Source: Pseudoneurospora amorphoporcata (taxonomy: Eukaryota; Ascomycota; Sordariomycetes; Sordariales; Sordariaceae). Taken from it: a DNA stretch of 49,085 nt. A program made the translations under genes and the position numbers. The notes below the pieces were generated by a model. That model was not told the DNA's origin, searched no databases, and was given only the letters and a program-made list of their open reading frames with translations. Location of the stretch: positions 22,074 to 71,158 of the forward strand of contig MU859243.1 in the NCBI GenBank assembly GCA_033297205.1, written 5' to 3'. Below are positions 9,523-20,186 of the stretch, piece by piece (position 1 is the stretch's first letter; the number at the start of each line of letters is the position of its first letter).

Positions 9523-12384
9523 TTAACGAGAGCCACCCAGAGCGCTGATCCTCGCACCCGAAGGACGGTGGATCAGGGACTCTGCGTGCTTGCCGACGAA
9601 AGTGCTTGGCTCATGCGGGATGGGGTTCTCACTCTCGCTCCGTTCGCCGGCGAGCTCATCCTCGTCGTCTTCGAGGATTCTTGTGGGGATGTCGTGGTGC
9701 CCCAGGCTATAGTGTTGGGAGGTGCGCTCAGGGGTCGTCGCCGTGCTAGCGATTGACATGCTAGTGCTGCTGCGGTTGGGAATGAGATCCGGTGTGGGCG
9801 GGATGCTGGAGACCCGTCCACTAGCACCGGGATGGAGAAAAGAGTCGTCGCCGGCCTCGGTGGTCGCGACCGAGGCGCCGTCATCGCTGTGGGCGATTGA
9901 GAGATTACTCCCTCTCCTGCTTTTTGAATACATCCCGGCCCCTTTCGCCGAGAGTGGTTCGTGGTGTGTGCCGAGTTCGGCGTCTTGCGCCAGCTGGAGT
10001 CCGTCTACCGCCGCTTGGCACTGTTCGGCGATGTTACGGATGATATGCGCGATGGCATCGGTCTTGTCCTTGAGATGACGGTCCGCCACGTCGACAAAGG
10101 TCTGCGACGAGATGCGCTTGCTCGCCAGGGTAAGGTTCTTGATGAACCTCTCGTTATTGGGCTCCTCACCGGCTGTACAAAGATTAGCATCCACTTCACA
10201 ATAGTCTGAATAGACAAAATGATAGCTTACCAGTAGCTTCCTCCGCCTCCTGCGCAGCTGCTACAAAGCCAGCTTCAATCTCAGCAGCCAACTCCTGGGG
10301 GGAGGTCATGGTCTTGACAATGTGCTCCATGTGATGGTGTTGGCCGGAAATCAGGCTGCGAAGGTGAAGCACCACGCGCCGGGCCTCGTCGCGTTGCCGG
10401 GTAATGGTGTTGTTGGTGTGTTGCAGGGCATTAAGCTCCTTCCTGTTCCTCTTACGCTCCCTCTCCAACTCCTCGGCAATCTCCTGTTGAAGCACAAGGG
10501 CCTCGAGGGCGTCATCACGCTGCTTCTCGGTACCCTGAAGGCGCATTTGTAGGCGGTTATAGTCGCTCCTATGCTCCTCGATAAGGCTGCCCAGACGATG
10601 GTTCTCGCGTTTGTGCTTTTCAATCTTGGCCTTGAGGTCCTGAGTCTCCTTGGTGAGGGTCTCGGCAAAGGTCTGGAACTTGAGGAACTGCTGCTTCCAG
10701 CTCTCCAACTCATCGTTAAGGTAGTTGTTCCTCTTGGTGACCTTGCTGAGCTCCGTCTCCATACGGCCCTTGAGGTTGATGAAATCCTGCCAAGCCTCCA
10801 TCGCATCGCGCGAGTACTGGTTCCGCTCCCGAACAATCTCGTTCAGGTGTCTCATAGACACCTTTGTCATTAGAGGTTTCTTGGCGGAACCACCAAAGAC
10901 GGCCTTGATGCCGGTGTTGCGGCCCATCTTCTCGCACACATGATCCATGACAGACATAACGGCATCCTGGTTCCACCAGTCGGGGTCCTGGATCGACTCG
11001 ACCTCTCCACGCATGACAATAATCTGACCAGCGGGGATCAGCTTTCCACCGCCATAAGCGGAGCGAAGGTGGGGAGGAACGCCGGAAGGCGTGACATCCC
11101 CGTTGAGAGCTTGAGTTAGACGGGTCACAAACTTATTGCGCTGGCTGGCGGAAAGGGCGGTGGGGGGGCTCGAGGTGAGGACAAAGTTGCGGTCGAGATC
11201 CACAACCAGAGCATCCGCGGGAGGCGTGAAGAGCGACCTACACTCGGCCGTGATACCAAGGATATACGGACCAGGCTCTTCAACAAGCTGAGTAGCATGG
11301 CGTGCATGAACAATGGGCACATAAAGACCACTCCACTCATAAACGCGCACAGCGAAGCGAATAGTCTCAGCAGCCATCGTCAACATGGCCGGGTAGTGAC
11401 TGACAAAGATAATGCGGCGAGTCGGTGAGATAGCCGCCTCGATAACACCAACGATATTGGGAATAGACAAGCAGTTGAACAGCGGCCACATGGCAAAGTT
11501 TTGGAAGCCAGTGGGCGACGAGGGAAACTGGTAGCACAGAGCGTAATCCTTCATGTCGATGCGGACCAGGTCGTTCAGGCGAGGAGCAGGGAAGCTGAGA
11601 ATCCGTGATACCTCCTCGGCGTGGAAAAGGTTAGTAGCCTTGTTCCAGTGAATCCACATGCCACGAAGGTAGTCGCCGAGCAAGTTGTAAAGCGGGTAGC
11701 GAGAAAGGAAAGACAAGCAGTAAGGGATCCAGTACTGCTCATCCGGGTTGTCGAAAAAATCGGGTTCGGTTCTCCTCCTGAGTTCGCGGATCGTCTCGGC
11801 TCTCTTCTCGTCGGCGCGGGACCAGACACGCAAGCAAATTCCGTACAAGGTGTGGGAGGAATCCTGCTGAAGAACGAAGGCGTGGTGAACGCAGTGTGGC
11901 TGACTTCGGCCAGTGCAAATTTCGACGTCGTGAGGGAAGCAAGCCTGACAAGCACTGGTTAGTAAACACGCAGATAAGCTGAACATGAGGAACTTACCCT
12001 CATGGCGTTGTGAAGAGCGCGAGCAATCTCATTGTCCTGTTCCAACCTTGGACTGCTACCCAAGATCTCAGGAAGCCAGAATTGGCCAACAGCGCCCTTC
12101 ATGTGGCCGATCTTGCCCTGAGCCGGAGCAGGAGCCTTGACCCATTGTGAAGGCTCACGGCCGACACCACACACCATGTAGGCATGAGTCAAAGTCTTGG
12201 GGGTGCGCTGCTGAGGCTTGCCATTGAGCGAGTTGGGCATTGGTTGAGTGATATGGGAGTGAAGGGACGAGCTGCGGCTGGGGATGGCGGGATTGACGTC
12301 GGCTTGGTCGCGGGTGACGGGACGGGCATCACGGTCGCCGGTCCGTGGCCGCTGGAAGGAGGCGTGGGTATTTAAAGAAGGCAT
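9523..12384 (-). CDS. DENN-domain protein with long coiled coil
   Basis: Predicted three-exon gene: 12384-11998, 11944-10231 and 10172-9523, encoding 916 aa. Introns of 53 nt (GTAAGT...TGTCAG) and 58 nt (GTAAGC...TACAG, branch GCTAATC) keep the frame. The N-terminal ~125 residues are Ser/Pro-rich, then contain THAYMVCGVGREP and FWLPEILGSSPR, as in the upstream DENN part. Next come YWIPYCLSFLSRYPLYN and the central DENN core with SHYPAMLTMAAE, VPIVHARHATQLVEEPGPY and ILGI (roughly residues 250-400). Residues ~500-700 are Glu/Lys/Arg/Gln-rich with heptad character, likely coiled coil. The C-terminus is a disordered Ser/Thr/Pro region. DENN domains usually act as exchange factors for Rab GTPases in vesicle traffic; the specific Rab here is not inferable. 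The domain order (DENN then coiled coil) is seen in fungal proteins that I cannot name precisely. Confidence 0.85.
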
Positions 12385-15300
12385 GGTGTCGGTTTAATGT
12401 CCCAAAGGGACGGCTGAGTTCAGGCCGACGGCGTGTTGGTTTAGAAACTGTGGAAACAACGAACGGTATCTATCGAAGAGATGAAGTTGGTTGATCGGAT
12501 CGATAACGTGGGCAGCCACTACCGGCGGGGACTGCCTTGTTTCCTCCTGCCGATCGCTGGACTTGCCAAGTTGGGTGATGAAAAGGAGAGTAGGTGGTGG
12601 GTTGTGAGTGAAGAGAAAGTGAAGCGGCTACACCGATTGCCGTACTAAAAGGTAGCGAGAGTGAGGGTGTTGGTAGTAGAGATTGACGACGGCGACGACG
12701 ACGATGATGGTGATGGGCAACGCACACACATCAAGTTGGACCAGGGAGTGCTTGACGGTGGACGGGAGCACCTTGGAGGTTGGCGAGACACACAAACCTG
12801 AAGGGCAACAACCTAGGAACTTGCTCCGAGGGACTGGGAGGTTGGCCGTGTTGGTGGAAGGCTCTCTAGTGTCTAGGTAGACATACGAGAGTCTGGATGG
12901 AAAAAGGCACCAGCTGCACAACACAGTCGCGCAGTCGAACAAGGCTACCAGGGGACTCCTTTCAACAAAGAAGGGCGGACCTGAAGCTTGGGAGCGGAGA
13001 GAGAAGGAAGTGGAGGAGGAGTCAAGGTGTAGGATTCCACGCACGCGAAAGGACGGGGACGGCAGAGACAAAAGGAAGCCGGCAGAGTCGCAGCAATCGC
13101 AGGAGTGAGCTGAAAGTGCAAAGGACCGAGCACTCTGGCAATGAGCAGGGGGGGAAAACGAAGAAAAAAAGGAAATGTGCTGGGGCCACCTGAAGCGAGG
13201 ATGGGATGGGATTGGATTGGCTTGGACCTGGGTAGAGAGAGTCTGGACGGAATGAGGTCAATATGGGGGGGGCCCACAGGAGGACTTTTAGAGCCAACAG
13301 GGGTTTCTCTGTGTCTGTCTCTCGGTCTCTTGTCTTTTTCCGTGTTGCTGGTGTCGGCGACAACGACAACGACGACAACGACAACGGGTGTATTACTGTG
13401 CTGTACCACATGGCGTTCATCTCTTTTCTCTTGATGTCCCGTTCCCCAGATTACCCCAAATTGTCTGTTTGACGGGATGGAAGCACCATGAGATGGGATG
13501 AAGTGAAAACAGAAAGGAGATTTCAGTTTGACTTTTCTTGGGGATACAGCCCACCAGAATGCAATGCCAATGTCAAAACGCCAGGCCAACGGAGGCAAAG
13601 CGCAGTGTCCTGCACAGCAGGTGCAACATTGGCCTTGCATATCGCCTGCAGCATGCACTCCGGGCTGCAGCCAGGCGATTTTGATGAAGGAGGGGGCGGC
13701 CCATCGACAACCCATCTGAGCAGCATCTCTGGGATGATGGAAGCAAAAGACGCAAAAAGACCGGGGCCCGGGAAATAAGGTGGAGGGCCAATGGTACCCC
13801 CCCAGTGGCATCTCAATGGACAATTTGAACCAAATCCAGGTCCATCCAATGCTAGCGGCATGTTCGCTGCACCACTGCTGCAAGAGTGCTGTGTGCCTGC
13901 CATGTGCCTGCTGCACTTTTAGGGGAGCCGGTCAGGGGTATCGTCTGGGCATCTTGAGGTACGGTTGTCCGGGATCAATTCCAGCTTCCAGCCGCCAGGG
14001 TATCCTATACTTATAGGCCGCTAGCAAGCATGGGCAATTATCAGAGGCCAGGGAGGTATCCGAGACTTTTGTTGGACCACACACCATCTCGTTGACGGTC
14101 GGTTTTCTGGCACATCCACATACCACCTGCTCGGCCAACAAGGGGACATTCACGATCGATCATTCTAGCCTCCTGCCTCTTTTCGCTTTCCTTTCCTCGG
14201 TCTGTGTGCCCCTCTTCTTCCCCATATGGCCGGCCTCCCCCTTTGTTTGTTTCCAAGCGTCATCGGGTGGAAAGCTGCAGTGCAGTCGGATCAACGCAAG
14301 AGAGACGGCGGCGGCGGCGAGATGGGCAGGACTCCACGATCTGCCTATTTCTGGACTAAGCAAAAAGCTGGCCGAGTTGCCATGTTTTCCGATGGCCAGT
14401 GGCGCTTCACTCTCGCTCAGGTTTTCAAACGAGTCGTTTGCAATTTGAAAGAGGTAGTGATCGACATTACCCCATGGCGCATTCGAGTCCATGGTCCCAC
14501 CAGTCCACCACAGAGGCCATTCCCACGAGCCATGCTGTGAGCCATAGCACGCGATGCCACCCTTTTCGAGAAGCCATTCGGTGCTTTGCCCATGCTGAGC
14601 CGGTGCGCCGGGTCCCTGAGAGGATCGCTATGCATATCGTTTCCACACTCTTCGATATGTCCGTCGATGCAAGTGTTAGTGCTGTCTTAGACTGCAAAAA
14701 TAAGAGCCGACGATGCTTGCCCACGAAAAGCAACTCCAGTGGGTAGTGGGTGTGTTGAATGTGTTCGACTTCAGCCTGTACCACGCCTACCACAGTGTAT
14801 CACGACGTCCGTTTTATACGGCCACTTTGTTTCATGGCGTGGAGCGGTGAACTCGAATGGCTGACATAGGCTTCTGATATGTGAGAAGCTGTGAAATAAG
14901 CTTCGGCTGAAACAAGCCACAGAGAGTCGGACAATTGGTTATGATATGTCCTTTCAGTGTACCCAGCTGCAGCTGAAGGCACACACAACTTCCAGGCTGT
15001 GGTGCTGAGATCTCGCCGGAATCCCATCCATCGGCCATCTTGAAGGTCCGAACGATTCACACACACATGTGTTGGGCGTCTGTTTGTTTTCGCATGGACG
15101 ACAGAGGTTGTAGCGTTTGATAGGATAAGGTAGAGTATCGGGGATGAATTCCGTATCCTCTTGCTTCTTTGTTCTGCTAGCTGCCGCTCGTCATCACAGT
15201 TGCAATCGCGGACATGGCAACACCACCACAGGTGTAATCAACCCTTAATCTTTTCGGTCCAAAGAAAGCCGACAAAAACAATCAGTTGGTTGATCTGTCC

Positions 15301-16568
15301 ACACATCCATCCATCCATCCATACCGAGGATGCTCACTCGGGAGGGACGGAGAGCGGGAGAGGCCTTCATCCAAACCTCACCTCCTACCCGCAATGGCGT
15401 ACGACATGCCGTGTTATGGACGCCATTGCAAACGGCCGAGGAGAGTCGAGTTGAAAACAACGCCTTCGGAACCCGTCGATGAAAACCACCACCAACAACC
15501 ACAACCCTCAAACCATCGAAAACACATATCGGTCGGCATATTCGGTCGAATGCCGTTCCCCTCAAGAAAAAATGAAATTCAAAATGCAGATTGCGCGGCC
15601 CACACTGGCGGAAAACACCCGATCAAGCTCTCCCAGTGAGCACAGGGTTGAAATTGAATACCCCTGGCTAGTCCCAATCTAGACAAGCGGGTTGCATTCG
15701 CTTGTCCCGATGGTGAGTGATGACATCCAGGCCGACCATCCTTCTCATCCATCACGTTTCGTGCGGGGGAATTGGCGAGTGAGTGGTGTTCCCGAGTCTC
15801 AAACTGAGCAATCCAGACTTTAGAAGTCAAGATCACTTCGATCATCAGAGGGGAGAGTTTGTGTTCGTATACAGATGTTTGAAATCAGCTGATAAGAGGC
15901 TTGGAAGCCATCCCCGGCTTTACGCCCGTCAAACACCTTCATGAAGGTTCAAATGCGAGCCAATGGTATGTGAGGGTTGTGGTAGACGTCTCATGAATAA
16001 GCTCTCCCCACAGTGCAGTGTGATGGCATTTTCGGGTTGGGAGGCAAGATAATCCTCACCTCGATGGTACAATGGAAATAAATGTGTGGTCACAGACAAT
16101 TCCGTGATTCACAAGATCCGTCCAAGATGTCGACGAAACAATGGGTGGCCCGTGGTCCGCATCTCAGTCACTGATGGATGGATGATGCCGGTGGAACAAC
16201 GCTCTGTTTCCCCAGTGGTTCCCGCACCAGAGCGGGACGGGAGCTAAAAGGCGGAAACTTCCGGCCAGCTTCTGACCACTCACGTTGAGGTATCCTAATC
16301 TTATCATACTGGCTAGTTATCGATAAGGGACGGGATGGAATTGTCCACCCAAAAAATCCGCCACGATAAGCGCCGGCGACTGTTATCGAGCTTTGCGATA
16401 TGCGAATGCGACTTTCAGAAGTTAAGCTTCCTATCTACAATCGCGACATCATCACTCCAAAATCTTGTCAACTTTTAGTCTCGATCAGTGGTCATTGACA
16501 TTTGGCATTGTTCATTTATCTAGCGCAACAACCAATTTTCCTCCCGATAACAACCATCTCTGGTCACC
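12385..16568. other. 4.2-kb gene-free divergent interval
   Basis: Lies between the divergent starts of the DENN gene and bcd1. It contains many short overlapping frames on both strands but no recognised domain or convincing gene. Visible low-complexity parts are ACAACG-type repeats (about 13355-13387), CATC repeats (about 15305-15322) and GA/CT-rich stretches. It probably holds two promoters and long 5' leaders. A tRNA-like T-arm (GGTTCRANNCC) was looked for and not seen. Confidence 0.5.
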
Positions 16569-18632
16569 ATGGCCGACTCGGTGCTCAGCACCCTCTGCGG
16601 AATCTGCCACGCCGAACCTCCCAAATACAAATGTCCACGCTGTCTCGCCCGAACATGCTCGCTGGCATGCACCCAGAAGCACAAGACTAGAGCCGACTGC
16701 TCTGGCGTCCGCGACCCTACCACTTTCGTGCCCGCCGCCCGTCTCCGCACCACCGCCGGCATCGATCACGACTACAACTTCATCTCCTCCATCGAGCGCG
16801 CCTGCAAGCGGAACGAGCAAGAGATTGTCCAAGTCCGCAAGATCCTCAGCGATAAGGAATTACACCCTCAAAACGAAGACAAGGCCTTTGTCAAGGAGTG
16901 GCACGGCGACGAGTTGCGCCATGTCCCCGTCGGAGCACTGCCACCGCCCAGTTGGAAACAACACAAGATGCAGGAGGAAGGCGCATGGATATCTGGATTC
17001 AGCAGACAAGTACGCCAAAGGCTGAGAAAACTCAACGTCGAGGCCGTGTCCATGCCCAAGGGCATGACCAGACAGCGCGAAAACGAGACGTCGTGGAACC
17101 GAAACCACCAGTGCGTAAACTGGCAGGTTGAATGGCTCCTCTTCAACGTTCCCGGTGTACCTACGATCGGTCAGCAACAACAACAACAACCGCACCGAAT
17201 CCTACACAAGGCGCTCGAGAACAGGCCTCTCAACCGCGCCCTAGCCGAAACCCTTGCCTGGTATCGCAGACGCCTCTCTCGACAAGCTCAAGAAGCCGAA
17301 ATCATACCCGATCCCGAAGCCGAAGACGTCGACGCCGACGGCCGTGCTACGAAGCGCCGCAAACTCGAATCCGGCTTCGCCCCAACAAAATCCAAGAAAA
17401 TCACCGAAATCATCGCCTCTCCCTACCTCTCCTCTTCGCCCCAGAACTTCTCAACCTCTGCCTGGTCTACGGATTCGCCCTACACCATCCAATACGCCAT
17501 CACCGGCGCCTGGTCGCAAACCGCCTGCGACGGATCCGCCTCGATCCCGAAAACCGACGACGAAGAAACTGTTGACCAGTCCCGCTTGTTAGCAGGGTGG
17601 CGTTTCTTCCTGCACAAAACTTGGGCTCCTTCAGCTTCTCAATCCGGACAGCCGAAACCGAATGGGAAGCTACTAATCCCATTGGGTGCCACTAAGAACC
17701 TCTCTCATGCCCTCCGCGGTAGGACGGTAATCGAGTTCCCGACTGTTTACGTCTTGCCCCCTGGTGGCGAGTTGCCGGAGGGGTTTGGGTATGCTGATAC
17801 GAAGAGGAGGAAGGAGAGGGCTGCTAAGGCTGTCAAGGCGGAAACCGATGAGGCAGGCGAGGGGGCATCTAGCAGCAGCAGCTCATCTGACTCCGAGGCT
17901 GTGTCTGACTCGGATGAGTCGTCGGATGAGGATGGAGAAGTGGAAGAGATTCCTTCCTCTAATCCTAGCGGGAGGAAGAAGCAGTTTGGATCGCAGCAGG
18001 CTGCTTTCCGAAGGGATCAGCGGGATCAACGAGGTGGTGGTAGAGGTGGAGGGAAGTGGGAGCGTGGTGGTGGCCGTGGCGGTAGGGGCGGCCGCGGTGG
18101 AAGAGGTGGTGGTGCGAAGAATGTTAGGTTTAAGCAGGAGGAGGCTGAGCAGGCTGAAGAAGGTGAAGTGGAAGGAGAGGTGGACACGGCAGCGCTAGAA
18201 GCAGCTGTTATGCAAGCTGCTTCCGGCGATACGGATGTCATCCTCGGAGCAGCGGAGGACGGCGAAATCAACAGTGACGGTGACGAAGTTATGGCCGATG
18301 CTGATGCGGGTTACTACGGTGGAAGGGGTGGTCGCAGTCGCGGAGGCCGTGGTCGTGGCCGCGGCGGACAGCGTGGTGGAAGAGGAGGTCGTGGCCGCGG
18401 CAACTTCCAACAGCGAGGCGGTGGCAGAGGCGGTGGCAGAGGAGGATATGGAGGTGGCCAGCATCAGCAGCAACAGAGGATCAAGCAAGAGGACGTTGAG
18501 CCAGGTCCGGGTGTTGACATGGATGTTGACATCCCACCTCCTGCTCCAACTCACATCAAGCACGAGTACGTGGAGGAGAAACCAATGAAACCAACCGGTG
18601 GACTTGTCAGCTATGGGTCCGATTCCGACTAG
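16569..18632 (+). CDS. bcd1: Box C/D snoRNA assembly protein Bcd1 (HIT zinc finger) with RGG-rich tail
   Basis: Intronless, 687 aa, start ATG in CACCATGG context. Residues 10-44 form a HIT-type zinc finger with ligands C10, C13, C22, C25, C30, C34, H38 and C44. The following LRTTAGIDHDYNFISSIER region and the segment ending in LRGRTVIEFPTVYVLP are typical of Bcd1/ZNHIT6, which is needed for box C/D snoRNP assembly in the nucleus and so for rRNA methylation. A short Gln run (about residues 199-205, CAA codons) interrupts the conserved part. From ~residue 425 the protein is low complexity: a Ser/Asp/Glu acidic stretch, two RGG/GRGG-rich blocks (about residues 490-515 and 580-640), and acidic spacers. 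Yeast Bcd1 is roughly half this length and, as far as I recall, lacks such RGG blocks. RGG repeats often bind RNA, so the tail may add RNA contacts (inference). Confidence 0.9.
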   Translation: MADSVLSTLCGICHAEPPKYKCPRCLARTCSLACTQKHKTRADCSGVRDPTTFVPAARLRTTAGIDHDYNFISSIERACKRNEQEIVQVRKILSDKELHPQNEDKAFVKEWHGDELRHVPVGALPPPSWKQHKMQEEGAWISGFSRQVRQRLRKLNVEAVSMPKGMTRQRENETSWNRNHQCVNWQVEWLLFNVPGVPTIGQQQQQQPHRILHKALENRPLNRALAETLAWYRRRLSRQAQEAEIIPDPEAEDVDADGRATKRRKLESGFAPTKSKKITEIIASPYLSSSPQNFSTSAWSTDSPYTIQYAITGAWSQTACDGSASIPKTDDEETVDQSRLLAGWRFFLHKTWAPSASQSGQPKPNGKLLIPLGATKNLSHALRGRTVIEFPTVYVLPPGGELPEGFGYADTKRRKERAAKAVKAETDEAGEGASSSSSSSDSEAVSDSDESSDEDGEVEEIPSSNPSGRKKQFGSQQAAFRRDQRDQRGGGRGGGKWERGGGRGGRGGRGGRGGGAKNVRFKQEEAEQAEEGEVEGEVDTAALEAAVMQAASGDTDVILGAAEDGEINSDGDEVMADADAGYYGGRGGRSRGGRGRGRGGQRGGRGGRGRGNFQQRGGGRGGGRGGYGGGQHQQQQRIKQEDVEPGPGVDMDVDIPPPAPTHIKHEYVEEKPMKPTGGLVSYGSDSD

Positions 18633-19073
18633 TATCCTGGGCTCGGTGGACTCGGATCGAACACAGAGAAGAATCTTCTTTAGGTAGTCCTGGGAGACCT
18701 GGGGTGGAGAGCTGTTATGGATATGGATGTCTTCTTGACTCTAGAGAGAGAGCAGAGCAAATGTCGTCTTGGTTAGACGCTGATAGCAGAAACCGGTGTT
18801 GTTATGTTGTCTCGGTAATGATAGCGTTAAATGTACTCTTCAGGTTGTTACCACCACCCCGTTTTACTTCCATAGTACGACAGCCAGACGTGACAGTCGC
18901 ATACATATACATGTAACCTATCCATGCCACTGTGTCTACTTTAACCTTCTTTGATCGTACCCTTTTTGCTTGCAAGGGGGGCAGATATGGCTCAGTTGGG
19001 GCTTGATGCTTGGGATGGTCCGACTCTAATCTTACCAAATAGTTTATAAGAACAGGATTGAAGAATATCAAGC
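18633..19073. promoter_or_regulatory. bcd1 3' region and 5S upstream region with TATA at -29
   Basis: Holds the probable 3' UTR of bcd1 and, at 19045-19050, TATAAG exactly 29 nt before the 5S start. The same spacing is found upstream of the other 5S copy. No gene seen. Confidence 0.6.
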
Positions 19074-19192
19074 ACATACGACCATACCCACTGGAAAACT
19101 CGGGATCCCGTCCGCTCTCCCATAGATAAGCCAGTGAGGGCCAGACTAGTAGTTGGGTCGGTGACGACCAGCGAATCCCTGGTGTTGTATGT
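19074..19192 (+). rRNA. 5S ribosomal RNA (dispersed copy 2)
   Basis: 119 nt, identical by eye to the minus-strand copy at 8242-8360. It has the same ACATACGACC start, internal control box (GTAGTTGGGTCGGTGA) and GTTGTATGT end. It is followed directly by a T run (terminator for RNA polymerase III) and preceded by TATAAG at 19045-19050. The flanks of the two copies share no obvious longer homology. Confidence 0.95.
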
Positions 19193-19230
19193 TTTTAACT
19201 TCCGTAGGGTTTCTTTTTTTTTTTTTTTTC
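19191..19230 (+). terminator. T-rich RNA polymerase III terminator
   Basis: The 5S end runs into GTTTTTAAC; an 18-nt T run follows near 19211-19228. The first T cluster is the likely termination site. Confidence 0.6.
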
Positions 19231-20186
19231 ATTTTTCTTTTTCCCTCTTAAATTATTCCTTTCCTATTCATGTGTTATTGTAGGTGCCTGGGTTGGTTGG
19301 CTCTCGGTATCAGTTTGATTTGAGTGTGGTAATGATAGCAATCATTCATACGGGTTGTACATATCTCAAGGTGTTGGCGCCCATTTTTACAGGTACCTTT
19401 CTTCATTGACATGATGGATCTGCATATACGCTCCGTGTAACTCGGTTCCTTCAAAATACCAGACCAATGAGTGGTGGGCGTACGCTATGGCATGCTTGTA
19501 CAATTACATATGTACGTACACTCGGATGTTAGGTAAATGAAAGCGAAACGGTTTGACGTAAGTGGTGGTGAACGGGTGTTCGCCTGGCGTACAAAGTGAG
19601 ATATTCGATCGCTAGAAGCATGGACAATCAAATGCCTATTTATCGTGACTTGCCAAATGCTAGTGTCTTCGTGAGAGAGCGGTTTCAGATGATGTCGATC
19701 TAAGACATTGATGTTCCTCCGCGCACCAGGAATCTGGTTGAGTTGGATCGTGGTCTTCAGATGGGAACAGACAACAGCAGTAGCACTGACAAGCATATAG
19801 GCTAGATGGAAAGATGTTCGATTTGAATACTCTAACAACCCCTTTTTGGCTTTTTAATATCCCATGACACCTAAACCATGGTAGCAAAAACTAAACCGGA
19901 ACCAAGCAAGTAGCAACCCGCAAACTCCGCAAACAATGTGGCAAAAGCGACGAAATCATAACCTTCGTTGCTGGCCAAAGAAAACATTCTCTCTTCCCTG
20001 GCCGGAAAAAGCAGAGAATGACGAGATTAGATCCATGACTCTCTCACCATAGGTAAAATCCAGACTGTCCTCCTCCCTGTTGAGCCGCACACACAGACGC
20101 TGCTTATCTACGTAAAGGGTATCAACACGCCATGCCATATGACCAAAGAATAACCCATGTGTCAAACTCAACCCACTTCCCCTTTT
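19231..20186. other. Intergenic, no supported gene
   Basis: Between the 5S gene and the frh stop codon. Short frames only. The part nearest 20186 probably includes the 3' UTR of frh. Confidence 0.45.

Noticed and set aside
12945..13916. 323-codon minus-strand open frame
   Set aside because: Rich in Trp/Cys/Pro with a Val run from an ACAACG-type repeat, and overlaps other long frames. No domain or clear splice context.
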